A stretch of DNA of 64,000 nucleotides, taken from the NCBI RefSeq assembly GCF_000524195.1, contig NW_020170385.1:635504-699503 (forward strand), given 5' to 3'. The stretch is from Echinococcus granulosus. Its lineage: Eukaryota > Platyhelminthes > Cestoda > Cyclophyllidea > Taeniidae. The notes under the pieces were generated by a model. It did no database searches. It worked only from the letters and a program-made list of their open reading frames with translations, and was not told the origin of the DNA. Below, piece by piece: positions 27,415 through 39,100 of this stretch. Positions within the stretch are counted from its first letter, which is position 1; each line of letters begins with the position of its first letter. The position numbers and the translations under genes were made by a program.

Positions 27415-27905
27415 CCTGGGGAAAATCACGCAGACCTGTCAAACCACGCGCCTTATTGTATCGTTAAAATCACCATGAACTACTTAATCAAAAACGTACT
27501 TAGTAGCACATTCACATGCAATTTTTTGCATTAAAGACCTACAATACATATTAAAACTTAGACTTTTACTAAAAAACCTAGAATTAAGTCGAATTTTACA
27601 AAGAGGTGGATTGCTTATCTAATCTAAACAGCAAAATTCTTTAAGCTGCAAAACTTTTAGGTCAAATTTGTATGCAATGCAGTGTAATAGATAAAGCTAG
27701 AAATTACAAGAACATGCTTCTTTGATAACAAATCTAGTGCAGCCATATTCTACTTAAATTATATGCAACAATAATATAAGTAGTCCTCTTTGGCGAGTAC
27801 TCCATATTTTACAGATACTAAATAGCAATTCGGGTTAATGCGACGTTTCTACCACATACGCAATTGGTCTATTCCTCGTGTGCAATTTAACTAGTACAGG
27901 CCATT
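27415..27905. promoter_or_regulatory. Shared intergenic region of a divergent gene pair
   Basis: This 491-bp AT-rich gap separates the start codons of NIP7 (-) and the small protein gene (+). Both promoters must lie here unless further 5' exons exist. No TATA box or other named motif was recognised, so a bidirectional promoter is an inference from gene arrangement alone. Confidence 0.4.
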
Positions 27906-28327
27906 ATGGCGGCACCATTGGCGAGGCACGCACCCCGCCTTTTCACCAAAAGTACGCTGTTTTCGATGTATGTTATGTGCTCTTAGTTGTGCGTTTTGAT
28001 GCTGTGACTGTTGCCAAGTCTCATGTTCAGCCGATTCGATTCCCCAAAGTGACCTATAATGACATGACGAAACCGGAAGGACCATGGCAAGAGAAGTATG
28101 ACGCCCTAAATGCCGAGTACTCAAGGTATATGTACATCGGTATATGCTCGTTTATGGTCTCACTTGGTATCGTAAGTGTGTATCTCTGTACCCATACAAT
28201 CGACCAAATTTAGACTTTATACGCGCTGGACCCTTTCAAGTATATGGAACCGGCCCACAGAAATACACCAGACGGCCTGGCATTTCTGAACCCGAAACCA
28301 GAGGTTTTGGCTGATATTCAGGAGTGA
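27906..28327 (+). CDS. Small single-pass, probably mitochondrial protein (possibly deltamethrin-resistance/prag01-like)
   Basis: Three exons, 27906-27951, 27987-28171 and 28214-28327, join in phase to 114 residues, with introns of 35 and 42 bp. The N-terminus MAAPLARHAPRLFTK has basic and hydroxyl residues and no acid, as in a mitochondrial presequence. A polar segment with PEGPWQEKYDALNAEYSRYM precedes a single hydrophobic helix (about 28125-28185). After it comes a short tail with DPFKYMEPAHRNTPDGLAF. The pattern of a Pro-Trp-Gln-Glu motif, a Tyr-containing helix and one membrane segment recalls the small inner-membrane proteins grouped with deltamethrin resistance protein prag01. That family name is from memory and tentative. 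The gene structure is well supported by phase and by a poly(A) signal 75 nt after the stop. Confidence 0.7.
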
Positions 28328-28401
28328 CCTAGAGGGCCAATGTGCTCCATAGCCCATCACCTTCCCCTCCCGATACCAAAGCCCAACCGTCCTTTAGCAT
28401 C

Positions 28402-28407
28402 AATAAA
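28402..28407 (+). promoter_or_regulatory. Poly(A) signal of the small protein gene
   Basis: AATAAA lies 75 nt after the stop codon at 28325-28327, a normal distance for 3' end formation. Confidence 0.65.
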
Positions 28408-28439
28408 TCACTCCATGGCCAACTTCAAAGTAGATTCTT

Positions 28440-28870
28440 GATCCCATAGTTCTGACTCGTTTTCACGGCCATAGAGACAATCCTAACATGGCCAGCCCTT
28501 CGCCATTGGGACCTCCCTCCAGTGCTTGGATTTGATTTAGTTGAAAGTAGCCTTGGGATTCGTGCGCCCCCTCGCTGGCGTTTTACCATCGACCGCAGTC
28601 CTAAGTGCTACTCAAAATTCGAGTCCTGGAAGTTACGCAACCCCATCCATTGTATGAATGCCGACAAACAAGTAGTTCCACCTTGGCGTGTATCTACGAT
28701 CTCCAAAAAGTGCGAATCGCTGCAGCTAGCGTGCGTGACAGGAGCCGCGGGGTCTGTTGGCTACGTAACGGACTCAGGGCTTTGGGAGGCCCACCTGTCG
28801 AACTAGGAGTAGCCCACGAAACGCCCTACTCAAGACGCGTTCTTGCTGCTGCTCACTACCTAACGATGTG
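28440..28870. other. GC-richer stretch with coding-like frames on both strands, unresolved
   Basis: This block between the small protein gene and OSTC is clearly richer in GC than ordinary intergenic DNA here. On the plus strand, frames of 94 codons (28522-28806) and 88 codons (28605-28871) overlap in different phases. An ATG at 28487 starts MASPSPLGPPSS and could be joined through a microintron of about 29 bp. On the minus strand a 50-codon frame containing FLEIVDTRQGGTTCLSAFIQ is also open and preceded by an acceptor-like site. None was recognised as a known family. Given the microintrons in the neighbouring genes, a small fifth gene here is likely, but neither strand nor exon structure could be fixed. 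Confidence 0.35.
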
Positions 28871-29133
28871 AACACCTCAGTTAATGGTAGTGTATTCCAT
28901 GAAGACTGGGGACCCAAAGTCGCTTAATCTTAGTAGGGTCACGGTGACAATAGTATCGTGGGACAGAGCGGTCGCTTACATGCGTCTTTGCAGAAAATAA
29001 GAGGTAGTGTTTTGATAGTAGCCAGAGGCGCTGAGGACCCCATAAAGAAAATGATTGAAGACAGCGCACCAGTTGTATTCTTGAAGGAAAATAATTACAA
29101 AGTCAGCAGCTTCTCGTGTACACAAACAGTGCA

Positions 29134-29674
29134 TCAAAACCGATACGAACTAGAGCGGAAATGAGATGAGTGGTGATACTTACGGCATCTTTATCTTCAT
29201 GAACGCACGTACCGAGATGAAAGACACGAAAATGCACGCAACACCCAGCGAGAGCACTACTGCGCGTGCCAATCTGGTCATCTTGGATTCATTGATTATA
29301 TCAAGCAAGATAAATCCTATTGCACCGAGCGTGAACATAAAGCTACATAGAAGGCCCTCCATTATATATTGGCTATTTATTCGCCATTGCATAAAAGCAA
29401 CCTGAAGCTGCAGTCAAACATCAAAATTTACCGGCCTCTGATTCCCTCTGGCGTCGGTCTCCGTTCCAACACTGGGTGGCCCATTTATAACATCAAATAT
29501 GATACCTACGAAAAGTAGAACGGTCGACGCTTTACCTCCGGTAACAAGAAAGTAAGTCGACAGAACAAAAGCAAAAACCGTCATCCTAGAAGGCAGTTGC
29601 AACCATGATGGCCTCTTGATGCGTAACCTGGGGCACTCCAAGAAGGTAAAAATGGAACAGAACACCCAATCCAT
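29134..29674 (-). CDS. OSTC: Oligosaccharyltransferase complex subunit OSTC (DC2)
   Basis: OSTC is a small ER membrane subunit of the oligosaccharyltransferase that docks the STT3A complex to the translocon for co-translational N-glycosylation. Minus-strand exons 29674-29536, 29505-29432, 29401-29184 and 29149-29134 join to 148 residues; human OSTC has 149. Family features include FLECPRLRIKRPSWLQLPS, a first helix ending STYFLVTGG, the conserved DVINGPPSVG loop, RGNQRPVAF, NSQYIMEGL, a second helix with GAIGFILLDI, and a third ending in RAFMKIKMP. The last exon holds only 16 nt (ending PSYRF and a stop), matching the short family tail. Introns are 30, 30 and 34 bp. The first is stop-free and a multiple of three, so an unspliced message would stay open across it. 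The start is the ATG at 29674-29672; a GTG two codons upstream was not used. Confidence 0.95.
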
Positions 29675-30152
29675 CCTCACAATGATTAGCCGTAAAGGGC
29701 GCCGAAAAGGCTATGTTGCTAAAACAAACAAAAATATCCAAAACAAAAAATGTGCAAAAGCTGAAACCAGTTTGCTAACGTGTGAAAACCGTCAACTTAA
29801 TGACCACTAAATGCGTAGCTACACACAAGGCACCCTTTCAAGGTTAGATTATTAATTCCTTAAAATACTAAAAAAAAGTTATTTTACAAACTTGTTGTCT
29901 TTGAACGCAATTGAATTTTCGACAGCAACGGCGTTATTTAATCACTCTTCCATGTGCTTGTCCGAAGATTTAAATAGGTATTACATTATTTATATTTCTT
30001 TGTGCAAAGCGACTAGTTTTTGGGATGCATTTGTTTGACTGGGTTTAAATGGACCATCTGAATTTACATGCTTAGCGTGCGTCTGTTACGAACATCTCAC
30101 TGGGAAGAGGTCGATACCCTTGTGGGGCTAGATATAGTTACCAAAGTTCACA
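29675..30152. promoter_or_regulatory. Intergenic region of a second divergent gene pair
   Basis: This gap of 478 bp lies between the start codons of OSTC (-) and the KASH-type gene (+). It is almost the same length as the 491-bp gap of the NIP7 pair. It should contain both 5' UTRs and promoters. No specific motif was recognised. An in-frame stop just upstream of the ATG at 30153 supports that start. Confidence 0.4.
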
Positions 30153-33100
30153 ATGGGTTTTTCTTCCTGTTGGAAAAGCAGGGTTCAGCAGGATTTGTCG
30201 AAGCTATTGGCTGAGATTTTATCACTAAAGCAAGTTTTTCTTCATAAGCATGATAAGGTTGATGAATTTGTTTATTCGGTAAGTGTCTGCATTCGGATTG
30301 ATGCATTCCCCCTAATGGTTTGAGCTCTTTTGAGCGAGTACTTCTTTATCGATTTTACTTGGTATTCTTGGAACTGCCTTTTAGAAACCCATGTCGTTTT
30401 TTAGCTGCTATCACGATTTTCCTACAGTCTAAAGTCATTTACACTGAGTTTTCTCTAACTTGGTAGCGTTTCCATCACAAGCTTCTGGCACTAGAAGCTA
30501 GGAAACGCAGCATTAACAAGTTGATAACGAGTGTGCTTTCTCGAGGCGCCAAGATCCCAAATTGTAAAAGTCGTCGTCCTGAAAGTCTGAAATCTATCTT
30601 TCGACAACTAAATATTGTCGAATCGGAGTTCCACATAACGTCTATGCTAATGTATCCAAAGAATCCTTTGAATCACGTTGGCGATGTGATTGAAGGTATG
30701 TTTTGTTCCTTGGTGACAAATATTTTTCTGAATTCTTTGCCATTCATGTAGCTATGTCCATCTGCCGATTTATCTGGCTTAGGTGAATGTTTAGATTCCT
30801 GTTTTCTTTTAATCTGGACTGCCGCTGCTTTATGGGCACCGTTGAGTATAAAGTGTATCTACCCAGATCTCGCGTTTGAAAATGTACAATGATTCGTCTT
30901 GTATAGCTTCTAAGTCCCATTATTTGTAGCTATGACTACCGATTTACTTATTTTTTAACTCATCCGTCCAATTTCGGCATAAAATGGGTGAACAAACACC
31001 AAATGCCTCGTTTTACGCGATGTGGTCCCAGGTGCAAAATTTGCTCGATACTTTCAAATTAATGAATTCCTGGATCGCCTTAATCTGACTTACGGGAATG
31101 TCGATCTGCCGAAACTGACTAGTAATTTGTCTGGTCCTTGAAAGAATGCCGTATGAAATTGAAAACAAGACATAAAAGTGTAACCATTGTATTCGAGTGT
31201 TAAACAATTCTTTTAACCCAACCCTACATCCGGTTCTAGGTTGCTTCGTTTTAAATTTCTTGTGGAATAAATTAAATGGCTTAAACATAAATTACTTTTG
31301 TCGCTATCTGGACTTCCATTGTTGGACCTTTTTTTATAGGCATTTCCTCGGCGCTTTGGATATGACTTGATAGCCAGTTAAATGGTATCCCGTTAGTTTT
31401 GGTGTAGCTTAGCTGCTTATCTTTGTTTGCACCGTATTCTACATATGCGTGCAATTGCGTTCTTTTTTGATGGTAGCTGTTTCAACGTCTTCAATAACCA
31501 ATGCATAGGGAGCCAGTTCTGCTGCACCTGTGACTGGCGTCCTTCGATGAATGCAATTTATCCGATTTGCTCAGTTTTGACCAGCAATTCGTCAAATATT
31601 AAGCGTGTTTTTGTTCGTTAAGGATGTGCTCTTGTATGATTAATGTCGGCTGACTCCAGAAGTAGTGGCGCTCGAATTCATAGTGCCACTTGTACCGTTC
31701 GCTAGTCGTCCTGTATTTTACAATTACTCATGTTTTGAATCCCTGAATGAATGAAGAGTATGAATACCGATTGCGTAGAACTCAACTCTTGGATGGCTAT
31801 TTTTCTAAAGTTTTATTGTGACAGTTGGCTAGTCTCAAAACTAACTCATGCGTGTACTGTTAAAGTTATGGCAAAAGTGCGAGTCATTGTCTTAAAATGC
31901 TCTGTACCGATATATATTCCCGTTCTCTTCCCCACTTCACTGGTGGCACCCAATTGCAATACATTGTCTTGGTGGAAGTCTTAAAAATCGTCTCACTTCG
32001 GGCACCGCACCAGATCCATATCGACTAAAATAACCACCTGAGACGATTCAGGTGTTGGATAGGAACTGCCAGTCGATGCCAACACATTTTAGCTCATCCG
32101 ACTTGAAAACAATGATCTATTTGGATTTAAGTTACATTTTGATGCTATCTATCTAAGTTAATGAGGAAGTATATCTACACATGAATGGTAGCATGAGTCA
32201 AACACGATTAGCTTCTGTTTTCGGGATAAGCGAGGAAAGTGGGTTGCGTAACAATGTAAGTTCATTTCTCTCACCAAAAGAAAAAACATGCTCGTCTCTT
32301 CCTTAGCATTACCAGATTTGTGCGACGACGGCTGATCCTTGATCCTTAAAAATGATGGCTCCCCAAAGCATTTCCTATATTTATTTACTGGGTTGTTCTA
32401 GAACCACTTCAAAAGCTTATATCGTCCTAGTAATTCTCCTATATTACACTTGGAGATGTTAACTCTAAAATTTTATGTATCTATCGATAGTCTTTTTCGA
32501 TTGCTCTCTGGTAAAACTAGGTTCCTGACTCCATGAGTTCATTCCTCCTTACCATTAGAACAGGCGATCACATCTAACCATTGCGATATAGAGGAACCTG
32601 CTATTTTTCGTTTACGGAATATCAGTCCAGCTAGGGTGTGAATACATTGGGGCCTAGTCATCTGTCGCAAATTTGTGGTACTAATATTGAACATGTTTGT
32701 CAGACGCGTGCTCTCTTCTCAAGGCCGAAGCAATTTATCCAAGCATCAGAAACTCAGGTAACTGTCATGTGTCTGCGTACGCACTTGAGGCAGATTAGTG
32801 GGTCAATAAAGGGACCTCTCAACTGCGCGATGGGACAAAAAGTGCTGTGGCATGATTTGCTTTTCTGATATAATTGCCATGTCGTTACTTTGCTATGGTT
32901 CCCAAAAATCCTAAATCTTACTACAATTTACATTAGTGCGGGTTTGAAATTTCCGATGCGTTGTTAAATGACTTGATTTTCAGAATGCTTCCTTTGTGCA
33001 CTAGAATAATGGTAAAAGAAGTAGTCGCCATGTAGGATCATAACATTGTTTAACTTTGATAAGAACTCGGTCCAGCTTTAAAAGTGTTTTGGTCTTTGTT

Positions 33101-36100
33101 ATGAATGATTAATGATATGCGAGATCGCGAACGAAATGTTCGCTTTTAGCATTATTACTCTCAAGGGTCAGGCCTCACTGATACATGGCGCAGTTGCTCA
33201 GTTCCTGTATCACGATTCACCTTTATGCATTTGCTTGCCCACTAAGCGATGAAATTGAGTAACGCTGCGCACTGGTTGCAAAACCAGTGGCATTATGCTA
33301 ATCTTCTTTGATTCATAAATGTCGGTATTGATCAGTGCCCAATGAGGAGTATTGTTGTTATCCCAACGTTGGAGGTTATTGGCTCGTCATGCAAAATTGG
33401 GAGTGAAGTAGCTACCGCGATTGATTTAGCTGTCAGTCTAGTGTATCGCTTAATAGCCTTTTATTTAGTAGTTTAGCTTGATGTCTCAAGTGGATAGTAC
33501 TAAATTTCCAAATGTATATACCGTGTAAGGTAGTTCTAGATTGAAGTTTTTTTGTCTTAATAGGCCACTTAGAAGAATGGGTTTTTGAGAGCCTTTGCCG
33601 TTATGGCGGCACCAGTAATAACTGAACATAACTATATTATACATTTTTTTGGTGCTAGCCCGAAAGTATTGAAGGAAACAAGAACGTGCAAAGTGGAAGG
33701 CGCTGTATCTGGAATTTTCGTCTCCATATTTCTTTATTTTCATTTTTACATCCGAATCTTCACGCTCTGTACAAACCCTGTTTGGATTTTTAGTAGTCTT
33801 TTTTAAACAGCATGGTTGGTGCGTTCTACGTGACAAGAGAGTCATATTTGTTACAATATGGCTATAGGCTAGCCAGGCGCTCTGAGTGATTCACTGGTAA
33901 GCGTTAGCTCAAGCTCCTTGATTGAAGGAAATGTGACCGTCTGGTCCCGAAGGTAACTACGTAACTGCGGATAGAGATTAGTGGGACCATTTTAGTGGCA
34001 CATATCAGCTTGTTTGTTTTACCGCGTAGTCTTGTCATATTGTATATGGTTGAGTAGAATTTGACTATAAGCGTCAGCAAAAGTAACATGAACGGAATAT
34101 AATACCGCTAAAATGGTAGCCGAAGTCTACAAAGACCCAAAAGCCCAGTTAGAACAGATGTTTTGCCACATCAATGGAGTATTTACAGTGTTGAATTGAT
34201 TTGTTTTTCCCCCATTTTCCCGCTAGCATTGAATCAGCTTTAACTTGAATGCCATCGACGGTTCACTTGAAATGGAGTAGAACACAATAGCTTGTGTATT
34301 AGGTGTTTAATGGAAGTTTGACTGGTGTGTGACATATTACCGAGGTAGGAAAGATGCTATTTATGTTTGCACGTTCTAATATACGTATTCTCAGGGAGAT
34401 CAATCTCATGCATTGGTTGCCTTCAAAACTGAACAAATAACGGCTTTCTGCTTCTGTGCGGTACTCGATAACTCCAAGTCACGCGAAACTTTTTTTAAAA
34501 TTGTGAACTTGCGCTAAGATTGTCACTTTTACTCGTTCACTTTCACCCCTATTTCATAAGGGTTTCGCAAGGCTTCTGATTCATCCATGGCACGAATTTT
34601 CTTGCATCCAACTGAGGAATTGACCCGTGGGTTTCGGTTCAAACAAGCTATGCCTTCGTAAATGCTTGGCTTCTGATATTGAAGGCATGAAAATATCAGT
34701 TGCTTTTTGTTTGAATCGGAAGCATGTGATGGTGCGATTGTGCCGTTAACCTTGTGGTTTTGCCGAAAACGATCCCAGTGAAAACTCACATTTTTGTGTA
34801 CATCCCTAATATTTCACCATTATCGAGCAACAGCCGTGGCGTTCTGCATTGTTTCACACCGGAGTTTCGACCTGCAGGATGTCTTGTAGTGAATACTTTT
34901 TGATTTGCAAATGACCTGTGTGGGTTTCAGTTAGTTACACACTTGCGCCATCGAAAACATTTCCCTTTTACGTCTTGCACTTGTGTCGGTAGATTTAATT
35001 TATTTGCTAATTGTAATCAGCATCAAACCTTGTGGGTGCACAGGACACTTGACACGCATATGTGAATAGACGGCGCTGCGGCCGTTACTTTGTGCGCATG
35101 TCGTCTATATCGCACCCAATGCAACAGGACCACCTCGTCCGATGTGGCGTGCGCATTGGTGACTCATGTGGTATCCGCTTGGTGCCGACTTTGGGAGGGA
35201 CGTACGCGCATCCAGAAACGTTGGAAAGAGCTTTTTCTTCGCTCAACCCATTTTACTATTATTTTTAATCTAATCCCAGCGCTTTGCGTTGGGTCACTGC
35301 AGGGACTACAGTAACTTCTCTTCATATAGGCGATTTACTGAATACCATGGTTTAGTTACTCACGTATTTGTGCGTGCTAACAAAGTCTCGTAGAGAAAAG
35401 TGGGTCAGTGCCTTACATGGCTACTTACATATTAGAGTAAATAAGTTATCAACTTGATCACTAAAATCTAATCATACGTTTTAGTATTTTTTTGTTGCAG
35501 CAATTGAACACGATTTGGAGCTGAATTTCTGTTTGCTGCGTCAGATTTGTTGCAGTAAGTGCATGCCTTTCCAAATCCAAAATTCTAAGTATTCTTCCTT
35601 CTTCAATTCAAAACCTCTACCTATTTCGTACACTCAAAAGTCGATGATGCTTTGCGTTTAACACAAAGTTTGGTATGAATACTTGTTTGACCGGAGGCTT
35701 GGTAGTTAGAAGTGTCCTTCTATTCCGTTGGTAAAGATCTCCATCATTCACGCTTCCCATCAATCAAACTTAATTGGCCCATCTTGTTTTGTTATATGTA
35801 GCTTACTCACATTTTGGTTTAACTTAGGTGTAGATCGGTTTATCAAATTCTATAGGCAGTCAAACCTCATTTTCATATAATTCTCTTGAATAGGGGAATA
35901 TTCCCTTGCATAACTCTGCGCTTTCATTTTAATTCAGATCTTCCTCATCACCAAAATTGGAGGCAATTTCTCACATGCCTTACCAATCGTGATCGTGATG
36001 CAGCATTTAAATATTACAAGGTAACCTGTAATGCTTTCTTGTTAACATTTTTAAAACAAAATGAATTTTTATTTCATAACACAGACTCGAACATTAATCT

Positions 36101-39100
36101 TTGTATCTTACTTTAAACTGATGCCATTTTTCAGTTTCTTGCATCGTGACGGGACATTCGTGTGATAATCTATTGAATACTAGGCAAAACTATATGATAT
36201 GTTCCACCGCTTTAAGTACTTGTCAACGATTTCTACACTAGTTCATCCATTACTTGTAATTTTTGAAATTTACGGTTTCGACGGGTTAACCTTGTATTGC
36301 TTTTTCATCAGGTACCCCATTAGTTATAAATGATACAATTATTGTTTACGTAGTTTATGTGATTGGTGCGAATGAGCATGAAAATACTTTTTGTTAACAT
36401 TTCAGCTTGCTCTTAAAGAAGTTAGGCTGCGTGGCAGATGCATTTCATCTGTTCATCGTCTCCTTAATCTTTTGAGTGGAGAAAAGGTGGCAGGTCAGCA
36501 CTTTTCGACAGCAATTCAGCATCTCGTCGTCTCAAATACTTCATGCGAGGCACTTTGTTACGATTTGTGGCTGCGACTTATCAAAATGATAATTTTTCTT
36601 GAAAAGTACATTCCCTTGAAAACAGTCGACAAATCGACCGTTTTTGCCTTGGACCACCTGCGAAGCTGGCAGAAAGAGCTTTCTAATGGCAGTTGCGAAA
36701 TCTGGAAGGCGGGCGATAAAAGTAAATTGTTATGCAGGCGCCGCAGACCCGACCTCTGGTACTCGTGTCTTAATGATCGGCTTCTATCCCAAATGGATAG
36801 AAAATTTCAAAAGGTATATCTGTTTCAGCGTAAGGCAAAATTAGTTGTTTTGTCTCTAATCTGATGGATTGTAAAAAATTGTTAGATTCACTTATTTTTA
36901 ACCGGTTTATCCTTTATTTTTTGTTACGCATTCCATTTAGGATGGGAAGCTTAACAAATTTCAATTGGAAGAGTCAGGTCGAAACGTTTGCGTTGTAAAC
37001 GGTCACGAACCGCTTAAATCAATGGACAAACAGGGCATAAATTTAGCGCACGGAGGTACGTTTTTCTTCGGTTAAAGTGTTTCCACTTTGTAAGTTCAAG
37101 TGCTGTCTTTACGGTAACGAACTGCATGCTAATAGCATAATTTGCAGGGGTAAGTTTTATATTAGTTCTAAGTATTTCTTACTTTTTGTACCCGGTTTCC
37201 ACAACAGCCCAAATTTTCCAGCATCAACTGGATCAATACGTACCCAAGTACTTAGCTATATTTACTGGATAGGTTGCATCTTAGCCTCTGTCACAAAACT
37301 GTGGTCGAATGGACACTTTCAGAGACTTATTTCCTTGTTGAATCCGGTTTCATCTTGAAACAGATTCGCTTAGAACGAGTTTTGCGATCTATTCAAAAAC
37401 CTGTTCGCTCCCCTAACATGAGGAATTTACTTGAAAAAATTGTAAAACTAATGGGGGAAAATCTAGAAAACTATCACCATGAGGTCTGAACAAATCCATG
37501 CCACTAATAATGTAACGAATGGTTTAACCGGTAGCGGTGATCTTAAGGTCTGTCCGATCCCGACATGACCTATAGTAAATGATTCCACCCACAACGTCGA
37601 CGTTCATGCTAACGAAGTCTTCTGTACATGTCGTGGTGACAGAAGGACTAGAGGTGATACCAGTCAGCTTCCATTAATCTGCGATTCAGTTCTAAGTGGA
37701 ACATGGGCATCACGTAATTGCCAAGCGCTGTGAGAATATGGAAGTTTATGCATTGGGTTATGCACCAGGAAAAGCCAATGAAATTTTGATGGCTAGATGT
37801 CTAAGTTCCTTTATTAGTAGAAGTCTAAAGTCTCGGTAGTAAAGAAGTATTTTACATTTATAAGGTCATTCTAGCGGCAGCTTCCTCCACCGTTTTGAAT
37901 AAATGGTTAAAAGTGCGCAGTTTCCGCCAGTTCAAGCGCATTTTTAAGCCACGGCTGACGAATGAGTCGGTTTCATTTGCGTACAATGGCTGTTGACTCA
38001 TTAGGCATGTTAATTTGTGGTTTTAACAGGTGTCGGCCTTTTTGTTCCTTGGGTATCAAATCGTCTTAATAATTTGACTTTTACATTAAATTACATGCTT
38101 TTCTCTGCTTTCTACTTTGAACCCTTTCATCTTGGTTTCTAATGCTGGAACAGTTTATTTTTGTGCCGGTATTTTGTCCATAAAGCATGATACACAAACT
38201 TGATTTTAGTTAAATGAGATTATATTGAGACCGCTCCGATAGAATTTTCTTGTTGTCGAAAGAGGCTACACTGGAGGTTCTTTGAACTTCATCATTCAAT
38301 TCAATTACAGTCATTACCTGGAAATAATTTAAAATAGCTAAAATTAGTAGCATTTCACAACTTAAACAGGCAAACTTGCGCGACACCTGTTTATCTTTGC
38401 TCGTTGTTGCCAAAAATATTTCTTGAATTGGAAAAGTTTTAGTATTCGATAATGTTTCAGCTGTCTTTTCTTATGCCCCTATAAGGTCAGACTCCAAACG
38501 AGCCCATTCACACCTTCATTCTAATTGGCCTACTGCGTAATGTCTCAGGACTCCTACCAATTAAAATGCATGGTGTGACGTTTATGTAATGCTGTGCTCA
38601 AGGTTTCCATTTCTGCCGCATAAACACAAGTGTCAAGTTCATTCTGTGTGTTTCTTTTATTCAGCTGACACTGTCGATGCACTTGAGCCCAATATGGCGA
38701 ATGAATTGAAAGCAAAAGGTCAAGTGCAGCCCAACAGTGACATCCAGAATTTTTTGATACCGAATGAAACAGAGGGAAGTATTAACAGTGTTGGCCGAAG
38801 TACGACTGTTCGAAAGTGAGTTTAAGTAAACTTTGTTTTCATAGCCATTGATACGGAAATATATTTCTAATGCTATGGGCATTTGCCGCAGATGAAAAGT
38901 AGATTGCTTTTAAGGTGTCTAACAGTTTCGTCGGTCTATGAGTTTACATTTCTTTGATGGATTTTGTGACTTGATATTAGTAATTTTTTTATGTCTACTG
39001 CATTTAGATAGTTGAATTAATGATAGCATACGCCCAGGATTGTCTTTATATAAAAAGCTGTTGCATAGTTTTCCAAATTAAGCATCACAAATCGCTACTA

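Noticed and set aside
33190..33310. tRNA-like stem-loop (ACTGG ... CCAGT)
   Set aside because: There is no acceptor stem, no T-arm sequence of the GGTTCRA type and no D-arm around it.
33486..33845. A 119-codon minus-strand frame in the long intron of the KASH-type gene
   Set aside because: The peptide is low in information, matches no family and the opposite strand is also open. No splice or promoter support was seen.
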